This document shows positions 34,798 to 45,529 of a DNA stretch of 64,000 nt, piece after piece (the stretch's first letter is position 1; each line of letters opens with the position of its first letter). The notes below the pieces were generated by a model. It ran no database searches. It was not told where the DNA came from and worked only from the letters and a program-made list of their open reading frames with translations. Source of the DNA: Nitzschia sp. DOCU1 (lineage: Eukaryota > Bacillariophyta > Bacillariophyceae > Bacillariales > Bacillariaceae); the NCBI GenBank assembly GCA_951394045.1, contig OX595995.1, positions 1,798,001 to 1,862,000 on the forward strand, written 5' to 3'. The translations under genes were made by a program, and so were the position numbers.

Positions 34798-35294
34798 CAG
34801 TCGTGTGGTGGAACGCGAGATAAAAAACACCGAAGGGGGGCGACGCAGATGTCTCCTTCAACTTTAGGGCTTATCTTTTTGAAGTGGCAAAAGAAACTTC
34901 GTAGGCGATGATACGCGGTAGAAACTTTCTCGAGAGAGTTTCTTGCTTTCCTGCATTCCTCCCTCCTATGCAAATTTGTGTAGAAATGTAAGGGAGCTGT
35001 TGGGTTCTCCAAGATGACATCAGTTCGACTTAACGATGAATGTCGTTTCTCTTCTCCGTGGTACGATATGGAGCTTTGTTCCCGTCGCTGCGGGCCCAGT
35101 AGTCCCCCAAACGAGGAAGATACGTTGGACCTCCTGCCGAAATGCATCAGGCACCCGAACAACACAGGTGTGACTGCGCCCAACAAAATGTCTCCGTAAG
35201 CCCAATCCCCGATCCCAATCCATCAAAGGACAAAAATATATCTCTCTCACCTTTCTCACAACCCATCAACACCCTTTAGAGCAAACCACCAACA
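34798..35294. other. Upstream region of the cyclin gene
   Basis: About 500 bp of unique sequence after the array. It should contain the cyclin promoter and 5' leader. A CT-rich stretch (TATCTCTCTCACCTTTCTC) lies about 45 bp before the ATG. No second gene is seen. Confidence 0.45.
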
Positions 35295-36212
35295 ATGACT
35301 TTGTCTCCGGATGAAACTCTCGATACTCTGGAGGCCTTGTGCCACCAAGAAAGCCGTGGATATCTGGTCCAAGATTATCTGGGCGAAGCTGCCCTGAACG
35401 TAAGCTCCGTTGGCCCGCTTCACGTGGATGCCTCCACGCGGTCATCCATGATTCAGTGGTGCAACAATCTCGTAGACTTTTGCAATTACGACCGCGACAC
35501 AACTACGTCTGCTGTGTCTTGCCTAGATCGCTTCATGTCTACAAGAGACGGAATTCAACTGTGTTTCAGCAGTGAACAGTTTCAGTTGGCCGCCATGTGT
35601 GCCTTGTACACCACGGCGAAGGTTCACGAACGACAGGCCCTAGAGCCGGCATCGATTGCCAAACTTAGCCGTGGAATGCATACCACAGAGAACGTGGAGG
35701 CGATGGAGAGGCGAATGTTGAAGGCTCTCCAATGGAGAGTCAATGCTCCAACCGCCATGAGGTTTGTTCACCTCTTTTTGGACTTGATTCCAGCACACAT
35801 GCTTGGGGATGCCACGAAACAAGTCATTCTGGAACTGGTCAAATACCAAATCAATTTGGCACTCTTGGACTACCAGCTAAGTCAGCATCGTTCGTCTCAT
35901 CTTGCCTTGGCGGCCTTGTTGAATGCCATTGATAGCCAAGAGATTGATGGAAGCTTCAGTATGCTGGTCCAGTCCAGAATAGGCGGCGTTCTCCACATGT
36001 GCAGCGATTGTTTGCTGTTGGACCTTCGGTGTACACTATGCAATGAAATCGCTCGCCAATCGTCGTCCGAGCCCATGCGGGCCGTGCTTACTGCCAAGGC
36101 GTCGACAGCCTTCTGCCAGCCTGCTGCTACACGCAAGATGCCGCAGGGCGATTTCATCTCTTCCGGTCTCATGGGATCACCTCGTGTGGTCTCCTACGAC
36201 ATGCTGGTGTAA
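35295..36212 (+). CDS. Cyclin, diatom-specific type
   Basis: 305 residues from the ATG at 35295 (AACAATGAC context), no intron. The cyclin N-domain spans about 40-145. MIQWCNNLVDFC takes the place of the classic MR-W box, SCLDRFMST matches the first-helix pattern A--LLDR, and FQLAAMCALYTTAKVHE matches LVAI-CL-IA-K-EE. WRVNAPTAMRFVHLFLDL starts the C-lobe. Cyclins bind and activate cyclin-dependent kinases. Diatom-specific cyclins are an expanded group linked to light and nutrient signals at the start of the cell cycle. I see no destruction box. Confident of cyclin, less so of the subgroup. Confidence 0.85.
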   Translation: MTLSPDETLDTLEALCHQESRGYLVQDYLGEAALNVSSVGPLHVDASTRSSMIQWCNNLVDFCNYDRDTTTSAVSCLDRFMSTRDGIQLCFSSEQFQLAAMCALYTTAKVHERQALEPASIAKLSRGMHTTENVEAMERRMLKALQWRVNAPTAMRFVHLFLDLIPAHMLGDATKQVILELVKYQINLALLDYQLSQHRSSHLALAALLNAIDSQEIDGSFSMLVQSRIGGVLHMCSDCLLLDLRCTLCNEIARQSSSEPMRAVLTAKASTAFCQPAATRKMPQGDFISSGLMGSPRVVSYDMLV

Positions 36213-36630
36213 CTACTACGCTACCGCTACAATGGTACAAAACAAATATCCTTTGTACTTGCACAAATCTCATCCCAACTTTCGATAGAGGAGTTCATAG
36301 ACACTCCATAGGATGATAACAAGCCTATATAGACTTTTAATTTTGACATCCTTTCTTAATATATTCTATGGCTCTAGTCATTTACGTTATCTAACACTAC
36401 TAGAGTGGCGGTCGATCTATTGAAGAGAGTGCAGTCCGTTGCAACTGTTCTTTTGCAAGTGGCTCTTGGGGACATATAGACTGGTTATACAGCAAAATTG
36501 TCGGCCCCGGGTCAAGCTTATGAACAGGTTGATGAAACACAGGAAATATATATACATAAGCTTCAAAGCAACGGCCAGGCGTTGGAGGCAGAGCGATTTA
36601 ATCGTCCTCACGGGAAGAGAACAGCCAGAA
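36213..36630. other. Convergent 3' region between cyclin and fibrillin-like gene
   Basis: About 420 bp, AT-rich at first, with no supported gene. Both neighbours end here, so it should hold their terminators and poly(A) signals. Confidence 0.45.
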
Positions 36631-37458
36631 TTATTCTCGTCGAACAATCATGACAGTGCCTCGATTGCCCACGCTAATTCGCAACTCGTCATCAAGATAC
36701 TCGACGGTCTGATAAGCGGCCATGGGATTTGGAAGGCAATAGTGAAGTTTATCTTGGGCCCTCTTTTCGCTACCAAAGACCATGATCCATTCCTCCTTGT
36801 CGACGCCATCCTGAGGTAAACATCTGCCCCCCACGAACCAAGTGTCAAACTTGTTTTCTTCGTCTGCATTGGGCATGGTGTATCCTTCCATGCGAAGAAT
36901 TCCTCGCACGCTGCTCCCTGGGATTTGAAAAAGTGTATCAATCTTGTTGGTGCGCAATTCTCTGGGATTTTGTTTCAAAGTCTCTCTCAAGGTCGCCGGA
37001 ACTTGAGAGTCGGTTGGAGATTCGTGTGGTTCTACAGGATGAACATGCTGGACCATCTTTTCGACCGCGCACACTACATCCTTGGCTGGAGGGATGAGGT
37101 TAAATGTCAATCTTCCCACAGTGTACATGGGAAGACCGTCTTTCGTGAAACCGAGACGACCTGGAAAGGCAGGAATATTGAGATTTCCCCAGTCCCCATT
37201 ATATATCGGATTTTTCGAGTATCTGGCGTCGGTTTTGGAGGCAGAGTAGGATTGCCTGAGAAGGTCGAGGTGGGGAGTAAGTTTGGGACTGTTTTCGTCT
37301 TCGCCAGCTCGAAGGAGGTCAATAAGGATTTCCTTTTCCACTCGTGTGTCCACGGGCGTAGAGAGGCGATCAAGAGAGACAGCTCCCGGGGGGATAACAA
37401 ATGACGATCCACCAGCCAGCAGCAACGGAACGAAGATTATTGTCCTTTTCGATAACAT
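36631..37458 (-). CDS. Plastid lipid-associated protein (PAP/fibrillin-like), plastid-targeted
   Basis: 275 residues from the ATG at 37458 (MLSKRTIIFV). The N-terminus is a short signal peptide (IIFVPLLLAGGSSFVIPP). Its Ser-Ser-Phe-Val junction resembles the ASAFAP motif that diatoms use to send proteins through four membranes into the plastid. The mature part has GDWGNLNIPAFPGRLGF, MYTVGRLTFNLIPP, and the fibrillin-type ending TVEYLDDELRISVGNRG. Fibrillins bind lipids and stabilise plastoglobules and thylakoids. The family call rests on the C-terminal DDELRIS-GN-G pattern, and overall divergence is high. Single exon. Confidence 0.65.
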   Translation of the reverse strand: MLSKRTIIFVPLLLAGGSSFVIPPGAVSLDRLSTPVDTRVEKEILIDLLRAGEDENSPKLTPHLDLLRQSYSASKTDARYSKNPIYNGDWGNLNIPAFPGRLGFTKDGLPMYTVGRLTFNLIPPAKDVVCAVEKMVQHVHPVEPHESPTDSQVPATLRETLKQNPRELRTNKIDTLFQIPGSSVRGILRMEGYTMPNADEENKFDTWFVGGRCLPQDGVDKEEWIMVFGSEKRAQDKLHYCLPNPMAAYQTVEYLDDELRISVGNRGTVMIVRRE

Positions 37459-38007
37459 TGTGTGGACAGACTACTATGGCTGCTGTGCCAGTGATTATTG
37501 CAATTGGTTTGGTTTTCGTTCCGAATACAAAGTTACTAATGCATCCAGCAAGCGTCAGACGATAGCCTGCTTCATTCAGTGACCAGCTTGCAAATCTGAC
37601 GTGGTGGCATGTGAATTCGTTCAAAATTGTTGTTTCCGGATTGGTTTGAGGAGGCCGGTCGGCGTCCGACATGGAAACGACATTTCCACATCATAAATCT
37701 CAGCATCAATATTATGAAGGAAGAAGACCAGCGAATTTAGCGCGAGCTGGCCGACCTGCGAATCCCACATGGCGCGGCACCGCGGATCCTGCATGCATAT
37801 GATGGGAGTTGGAACCTCTAATACCACTACTAGCTAGTGAGGGAATTTGCGCTACCTTGGTAGAAGAAAATAGAAAGGTGAGATGATAGATTTGTTAGTT
37901 GACCAGCGGGATAAGTGAATTCAATCTTCTGAAAGTGTAGCGAGGCTGAGTAGCATTTCCTGAAAAGGTCGACGTGGATGGTAGGAAACAATCCATTTTT
38001 GACGTTA
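37459..38007. other. Intergenic, no gene seen
   Basis: About 550 bp upstream of the fibrillin-like gene and downstream of the next minus-strand gene. Small frames on both strands have no recognisable features. Confidence 0.45.
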
Positions 38008-39280
38008 CTAGAATGACATCGCTACCATGACAATATTCAATAGCAACAGTGGCGCAAGTATTCCCGTTGGATGAGGAGCCGAAGCGCTGCCGGTACCAGT
38101 ATTTGATGGAAACAGCGGAAGTGCTTCATCCATTGTTGATGCCCCTTTTGGCATGACCGCCATCTCAAATTTGAACTCAGTTCGGATTCCAGTTGCAGTT
38201 TCTTCGACTTGTTCCATTCGTCTGCTCCCAGGCACCAACGTTCCCTTGTGATCCTCGGATATTGCGTCCTCGTCTCTGAATTGAATGTAAGAAATTCCGC
38301 TCCAGAAGATTATCCCACTTTCGTTTCCAAAGAAATCATTTTCGATGTGGAACTCGAACGCACACACATCTGCTCCTGGCTGGCAATCAAAAGCAATCAA
38401 GTTGTCCAGCGAAGCCTCAAGAACGAATGGCTCGACCGACTCTCCATTACTCATATTACGGTAAAACGAAAACTTTTCAATCTCCTTCAGGACCACTCCT
38501 TCTTCCATTATTTCCGGAGTGGGCATCACACAAAGTCGCACTACCTGCACGCCACTACCATCATCTACGACTTCAAGCAAATTGGAATCACTGTCGCAAA
38601 CATAGGCCAGTACAGCTGTTCCTTCGTCTGCAAGATCTTGGACTAGTTGCACATCCGGAACTCTGCCGATGAAACCGTTAACGTCGTCTTCCAAACGAAC
38701 CGAAAGACGAATGAGAGTTTCCAAAAAGTTGACCTCCACGCTTTCGACGTCCGAAATATCTTTGTTGTACACGCCAAAACGAACACAGAATCGAACGATT
38801 CCATACGCTTCCGTGCTGTCTTGCTGGTAGATGGGGGATGTTTGGATATTAGACGGGTCAACGGTCATGGTCACTTTCATCTCTCGAGCACTCTCTCCAG
38901 TTCCAACCGGCTTGAGATCAACCCGTAACCGCGACGATAGATAGTTGTTTGAATTAGCAATATCATTGTCACCGGGGTCGCCATCTTGGCCGTCTTGGCA
39001 ACCATGCCCATCAAAAAATTTGTATAACACGAAAGCTGATTTCGTACTCTAGATGAAAGCGAAGATTATCGTATACAAAACGAGGAGCTTGTATCGTATA
39101 GTGTTCTTCTAAGTCAGCACCACTGAGATGTCGGATTAAACTCCTCATGTCGGGGCTGTTGAACGGATGTTGCTGACTCTGCATGGTACGACCATGATAT
39201 CGAACAATGTAACGATTGTGTGTGAGGACGAGCCGATATTCTTGGATTATTTGTACTCTGGTAGTAGACAACTTACTATG
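38008..39280 (-). CDS. Unrecognised protein with C-terminal hydrophobic tail; 5' part frame-broken
   Basis: The main frame (39030-38008, about 340 codons) has no ATG at its 5' end. It starts in YKFFDGHGCQDG and continues with VTMTVDPSNIQ, FCVRFGVYN and a Cys-poor beta-rich-looking body. It ends in a Ser/Thr/Pro linker and a hydrophobic tail (GILAPLLLLNIVMVAMSF), which fits a GPI-anchor signal or membrane anchor. Upstream bases (39280-39011) continue in another frame as YDNLRFHLEYEISFRV and meet the main frame at a T6 run near 39018. A single-base shift there would join them; an unseen intron is the alternative. I do not know the function. An extracellular or surface protein is a guess from the tail. 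Confidence 0.5.
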
Positions 39281-39908
39281 GCTATCTGGAATTGTATAGA
39301 CAGTATCTGTATGAAGCAAAGCGAGGCGAGGAATTACATCTAGACCCCGATAAATGACTACAACTGAGTCCTCTTGGAAATGGGCAGCGTCAGAGCTGTA
39401 CTCAATTAGCCCACCATATATCTTTAAGTAAGTTCAAACCTCGTACTAATTTCAACCAAGCTGACCCTGCCCATCCTATACTAAACTTACTTAATTCAAA
39501 CAAGGTCTTATTTCGTCCAGTACACACTCGGTATTTAGCCCATTTGTCTCTGGGCTTAGTCCAACCGACTCCCAATTTAGCTCCTCTTGTCTCATATTAG
39601 ACCACCAACTCATGCCACCATGACATTTCAATACTTGTGCACCGTCCAACTGGGCATGGGCACACTCCCACCAATCTCATTCTTAACTAAGGCTGGCCCA
39701 GGTGTAGTCTACCCCCACTAATCTCTCCAGGCCCACCACACAGCCCACCTTGTCCCAGCTACCCTCCTATTTTGATCCACTGATACCACAGACCATGCTC
39801 CTAATGAGAAAACACACTGGACTAAAACCACTGGAATTAATACTAACTGCAACTCATACCAAACTAACACAATGATCTGGCTACTTGCTCTTACATCCAC
39901 CAACTACC
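39281..39908. other. Spacer with repeated TTAGTCC/TTAGCCC motifs, probable element end
   Basis: Between 39410 and 39720 words such as TTTAGCCC, CTTAGTCCAACC, TTTAGCTCC and TATTAGACC recur. Similar CTTAGTCT, CTTAGTTC and CTTAGTCC words sit in the promoter region at 41590-41700. Such subterminal motif clusters are common at DNA-transposon ends. I could not find the exact terminus. Confidence 0.35.
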
Positions 39909-41410
39909 TTAGATTTCCTCCACTTGACCAACATCATCAGGATCACCATACAGCAACGAAAGATCAATGTCGAACTCCCTAATTGCATCCTCCTTCTTCC
40001 CAATCATCTTTCTTGCCAACTTGCGATAAGCTAGCTCGAAAATGAAATGCTTAGAATGGCGCACTTTCACCTCTTCATCAATCAGCTGGATCCACTGGGC
40101 CATTTTGGAATGAACCGCATTGTCCCATCCCCGGCACTCCTGGCGGCTTGATGGACTAACGTTTTCCCTTGCCTTGGTGTACATGCGTAACTTAGCACTG
40201 GCTTTATCCATTGCAGCTGTACGAGCTTTTTTGTCTTGAAGGTCCAGAACACTTTGAACAAGTGCATCAGAGTACTGACGGGCCTTGGCAGCCCTCTCTT
40301 GAATTTCTTTCTCCTTCTGTAACCTTGCATCCCGCAGTTCTTCATACAGCTCTTGGTTGGACTCCCTGTTCACAATAACAGGAACACTGTTAAGCAAATT
40401 GTCATCCACCAGCAAAGGGTTATCTTCATCCAGACCTTCCTCTTCATCACGTTCGTGCAGCCACACTGATGCCGTATCTAGGTCGATCTCCAGATCACCC
40501 AGAATGACATCGGCAATGCTCTGGCGTTGTGGTGGTCCCACCCTACCAGCAGTAGGTGCACCACCTCCTCTTGTTGAGGATCCAGCACGTGTAGTAGTAC
40601 TAGTAGTAAGCACGGCTGGGGCACCATCATATTCTGTCACAAAATCCGTACCAGCATTCTTGATCTTGAAATTGAAAGTCCAACTCTCGCAATGGTTCTC
40701 TAACAAAACCATAGCCAGAGTCTCAGTTTGAGAGTTGGTAAACCTCCCTGTTCCATTCAAAATTGCATCTTTCCACTTATTATCTCCCATTGCCGCACAT
40801 AAGAAATAGAATACAAATCTTCCCTTCGGATACGCCATCCGTTCTTCAAAAGCACAGTACGACATCATTGTAGTCTTTACCACCTCGTTCACTGAGGCAT
40901 GACACATACCTAGTTGCAGTAGTAGTACCACATGGCAACATGAATGGCAGAGAAGAGTCAGCAAACTGGGCATTTTCCCGCCTGTATCAGCACCAACGAC
41001 AACTCACTATCAAATCTTGCACCCATCGTTGTGTAGACACCAATTCTGCAGTCATTGATCATTGTAACCACTGGCTTACGCTCTATATTCTTCTTGCCTG
41101 CAGAACCTGTACGCCGGGATACCTTATCCCACAGTCTCTTTGCATATGATAACCTGTCCTCCTTTGTTACAAGCCTACCTTTTGCCAAGCGATGGTGGCA
41201 ATTGCGGTAGAACTGTTTGAATATCATTCCCTCGTGGCTTGATACATTGACACTCTTCAGGACATACTTATACCTCCTCCATAGAGTATTTCTAACAAAC
41301 TCATTGACTAAAGCTTGGTTGTCTTCCAAAAGTCTCTCCATCTCCTCTGCCAAAACAGTGGGGACTGGTGCCTCCCGTGGGCCATTGACGCTATTCTCGT
41401 CGTTTGACAT
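39909..41410 (-). CDS. Unrecognised protein, probable accessory gene of the adjacent DNA transposon
   Basis: Exons 41410-41008 and 40891-39909 with a 116-bp intron (GATA|GTGAGT to CCTCAG|TGAAC), joining in frame to 461 residues. An in-frame ATG at 41470 gives 20 more. The N-terminal half is rich in basic and aromatic residues (NTLWRRYKYVLKS, FKQFYRNCHHRL). The middle has a Thr/Gly linker and an acidic segment, and the end is charged and probably coiled coil (LYEELRDARLQKEKEIQERAAKAR). No known domain is recognised. It starts head to head with the transposase frame about 350 bp away, the layout of two-gene DNA transposons, so it is probably element-encoded (inference). Confidence 0.5.
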
Positions 41411-41761
41411 GGCTCCAGTTTGTAATTTATGACCTTGTTTTGAACTGGATTGCCATCCCGTATTGAGCATATGGCTTCATCATGACTACCACTATTTGAA
41501 TCTTTCCAAAATACGAGAAACCATGTAAGACATGTCGCTGTGACACCTTACAACTGTCAACTCTCCCCAATTGGCCCGCTCCTACCAGCAACTCCCGCCT
41601 TAGTCTAATCAAAGTTTGAAAAAGCTAGTCTTAGTTCAAACATCCTCCCGCCTTAGTCCTGCAGTTGGCTCTGACCCACTCCAGGACTCTCTCTTAGTTA
41701 TCCCACCTTACATTGAAAGATGCAGAGTCCTCACTAATGTTCCAACTTTAACAACCCAGCA
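41411..41761. promoter_or_regulatory. Shared divergent promoter region of a two-gene element
   Basis: About 350 bp separating the divergent starts at 41410 (minus) and 41762 (plus), with CTTAGT-type words at several places. Called from layout only. Confidence 0.3.
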
Positions 41762-44700
41762 ATGAAGACGTTATCCATCCAATCCCGCAACAAAAGAAGG
41801 CGTGGGGGCTCTATTACCCTGACCAGATCCACTTTTGCCACCACAGTAACTGCTGATGGAAGTGGGCAAGTCTACACCAACAACGAGGACATTAGTCTGC
41901 ATGTATTTCAAAGTAGGAACGACCATAGAACACTCACTCATCTTGGTTCCGATGACTCTTACCTTCCTCTTCATTCACAGGATACTGAAACCCCTCTTTA
42001 CCAATCCAGGTTTCACGACCGTCAGTTTGATCTCATCATCAATGACACAGATTCTGACAAAGAGGAATCCCAGCCCTCGGAGGACCATCATGAAACACCC
42101 GCAGATTCTGACGAGGAGGAATCCCAGACCTCAGACCAACGTAATCTTCGAGAAGGAGATTGAGTCCACCCATTATGCCGAATGTACAAACGCCACCTTG
42201 GAGGCAACGTTGGAGCTCTTCTCCTTTTGCCTCGATGGGGGTACCTCTCTTACATTCTTTGATAATCTCATAACCCTCCTTCGTGGCCATGCCAAGAATA
42301 CCAACGTTAACTTCAGTCAACTTCCTTCCCGTCCTCTTCTGATACAATTTCTGAATTCTAGTTTCAAATGTCCAATTCCAACAGAGGTGATGGTAGATAG
42401 ACATTCTGTCCAAACTTTTGACATACTTGGACAGATCACGGATCTCCTGTCCTCAGACCTCACGGATGACATATCAAACCTATGCGTAAACCCTGCACCT
42501 GATACAATCTTCAAGCCATATGTACCTGCGGACGAAGACAAGTACTCGGAGATCCAGGGCTCGGATTGGTACATGCGCACCTGTGACAAGTCCCTGTTGA
42601 CTCCATACTTTGACTCAGATGGCAACAACGTCCCCGGGTTTGTCTTGCCCTTAGTCATCTACATGGATAAGACTGGTACTGATATGTACCAGAGGTACCC
42701 ATTAGAGCCAGTCATGTTCACCCTGTCAATCTTTCGCCGTGCAATCCGCGAGAAAGAACAATCATGGCGCCACCTCGGGTTCATCCCTGACCTTACCTCT
42801 TGTACTCAGAAAGATGACAACGGCCCAAATTCTTGTGGTGCTAACAGTACCACCAAGAGCGTCCAGCTGTACCACGACTGCTTGCGGGCAATACTTTCCC
42901 GTCTGGTGTCTCTGCAAAAGAATCCCCCCGTTGTCACCTTGGACTTTGGAGGTAACAAACAACGCTGCGCACTAATCCTGCCAGTTTCAATAGTAACCGG
43001 CAACCAGCTATCTCAAGACAAGAACTGTGGACGAAAAGCAGTAGCCAGTGGGGCCGGTCGTCTTCACCGCTCCTGCATGACAAGCCACTATCAAGTGGCT
43101 TCTTGTACTGCAAAATCAACCCGATGTACCCCTGTCAGCAAAAGAGTACTCGAACGACTGTCGAACATAGCTCAGAGTGATAAGGAGGGCTCTGTTGATC
43201 ATCAACGACTTTTTGCAACAATCGATGTTTCGGTTGACAACGCGACAGCAAGAAATTTGCTGATTCGACGTGCCAAGATTGCAAGAGTTGTTCTTGAGGA
43301 TGTATTATCGACTCACCCAATCAACAACGCATGGAACGAAGTAGACTTTGGAGACAATATCAATGGAATTCACCAAGCCACTGTTGATGACTTCATGCAT
43401 TACCACGAGAGTGGACTTGGCATGTACGTCGGACAGGTTGCATACCTTGGTCTCACCAAGACAGAAAGAAACCAGATCGAGGAATTGTCCAAGCAACTTA
43501 TTGGTACTACCCGAAGCGGGATTCACGACGAGTATCCCAGAGGTCATTTCCACTCTGGCTTTTCTAATATGACTCTGCTGACGGCCAGCGAGAAGATAGG
43601 CTTGCTTTTTTCCCTTCACTTGTGTCTCAGAACCGAACAAGGCTATGAAGTCTTCGAAACGGCACTCAAAAGACAACAGCTGAAGTATATATCATTTCCG
43701 GTCACCAAGACAACTGTTAACGAAGAAGAAGACAGCAAACACAGGAAGAATAAGCGAGGCAAACCAAAGCAATCGGATGAAGGCATTGACTCACCGCCAT
43801 CACTAGAGGATTATGCAACCGTTGAAAGCAAGCATCAGTACCGTGATCGCAACAAGAAACATCCTTTCCCCCGTACTGAGAAGACCGCAAGGTTAGTAAC
43901 GGCGCAAATCAAACGTCACTGTCTTAGTTTTGTTCTCGATCTGGATCTGGACAAGATGCAGTCGGACATCTTCTGTCGGAAGTGTGGTCAATAGTCCGTA
44001 CCAGCATCGAAGACACAGATGATCTTCTGTTTAAGGAATTCGATGATGACGGTAGTTCTGTCGGCAACACAACTCCAGGAGAGCAAAGAATCGATGCACT
44101 CATCCCCACACTACTCTTAACCCCCCTGCCCACAACAAGAAAAGTTGACGAACCGTCAAAATATCATTCCACCCCCACTGTGAAACACGACGGTGAGAAG
44201 CTTGTGGCAAAGCATCCATTCACCGAGCTGCGACAGTCAGACGGCTGGATTACAAAACATCGGCGAATCAAACCGTTGACAAAGGGTGATGGTGAAACAT
44301 CCTGTGTCCTCTCAACTGTGGATGACTTCCAGGAGTTCCTCGAAGTTTGTCTTGCTTTCCATGCCTTTCTCCACTATTCTAACCAGCTACCACTATCGGT
44401 ACGACAGGATTTCGTCTTGATAGACCATGCTTTCAGCTCCTTTGTTGATTTATACCGACGCACGGTATACCGGGGAGACAAAGGAATTGACGATACAACA
44501 TGCAAGATCCATTCACATCTCCACCAGCCACTGCTTATGAAAGAGTACTGCGATCCACAAAACTCAGAAGCGGGAAAGGGCGAGCGTGGATTGAAAGTCT
44601 GGGCAAAGCTTGTTTCAATTACAGCTCTCAAGCGCGGGCCTCGTACCTTCGTAAAGCTAACATCCCTCCGCGTCCAAGAGCGCCAACTGCTCCGCAGAGC

Positions 44701-45466
44701 CGCCATTGCCAAAAGTCGACGCCAGAAAAACCTTGAAGACAAACCTAGCACTGACGAGGCGGAACAAGGTGGGGCGGTCGGTTGCCTTTTCAAGAGGAAA
44801 CAGCCACATTTCATCTATCGATTGGGCCCAAACGGAAGACTGGAGACCTTGCTGTATGAGGTCGATCGAGTTGGTGTGCTGGAACCCACCCTGACAAATC
44901 CTTTCCCTGCTGATCTACTGACTGCACTGGAGCGTTTGGAACCGTCCCAGAGTACATTCAAGATCTGGCTAGAGGCAGAGCTTCAAACCGAACACGACGG
45001 CAGGCAATACATCCGTTGTATACCTTGCCGACCAGGGGAAAGCGCATACTACGACTGGGCCGCAGTTCAGTTCCCGCAGGAAAATAACAACATTGTCCCG
45101 GCAAAGATTCTGTTGTTTTACGAGAACAAAGATGGCGATGCAAAAGCAATCGTCCACTCGGCGGACTACCCAACAGGCAAACTCAAAGAGAACGGTAACT
45201 TCGGAATCGGTAGGTTGGCCAGCAGATGGAAGTTGTGTTGGACTGCGAACGGGTGGCCTCGTCTGTATAGTATATCAGCTTCGGACATCCAGCACCTACT
45301 CTACGTTGTGGAAGAGCAGGCAAATCCGAACAGACGACCCATCCCACCTCGTTGCACAACTACAGCCGAGCGTAACAAATACAAGATACAGGCACTGAAA
45401 TCCAGAAGCGAGTGGGCAGCTGAGTTTCTAAAATGGGCAGGGGAGAGACAATCAGATCGGACATAG
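41762..45466 (+). pseudogene. DDE-type transposase, Plavaka/KDZ-like, broken by two frame shifts
   Basis: Three overlapping plus-strand frames make one protein of about 1,230 residues. The first runs from the ATG at 41762 (MKTLSIQSRNKRRRGG, then an acidic linker) to about 42135. The second runs to about 43990 and contains VIYMDKTGTDMYQRYPLEPV, RHLGFIPD, RCALILPVSIVTGN, CGR with a Cys-His cluster, and MTLLTASEKIGLLFSLHLCL. The third runs to 45466 with HSHLHQPLLM and GERGLKVWAKL, i.e. the E/K-W-K region that closes the catalytic core. Order and motifs recall Plavaka/Kyakuja-Dileera-Zisupton transposases; that assignment is from pattern memory. I tested a 36-bp intron at 43892, but it does not fix the frame. 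The element is probably dead. Confidence 0.5.
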
Positions 45467-45529
45467 CCATAACCTAGAGTTCCACTGATCTCTCTTACCA
45501 TGTTTAGTTCCTTCGCTTTTATTGACTGA

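Noticed and set aside
43892..43927. 36-bp intron joining the second and third transposase frames
   Set aside because: Splice-like ends are present but its length leaves the frames unjoined.
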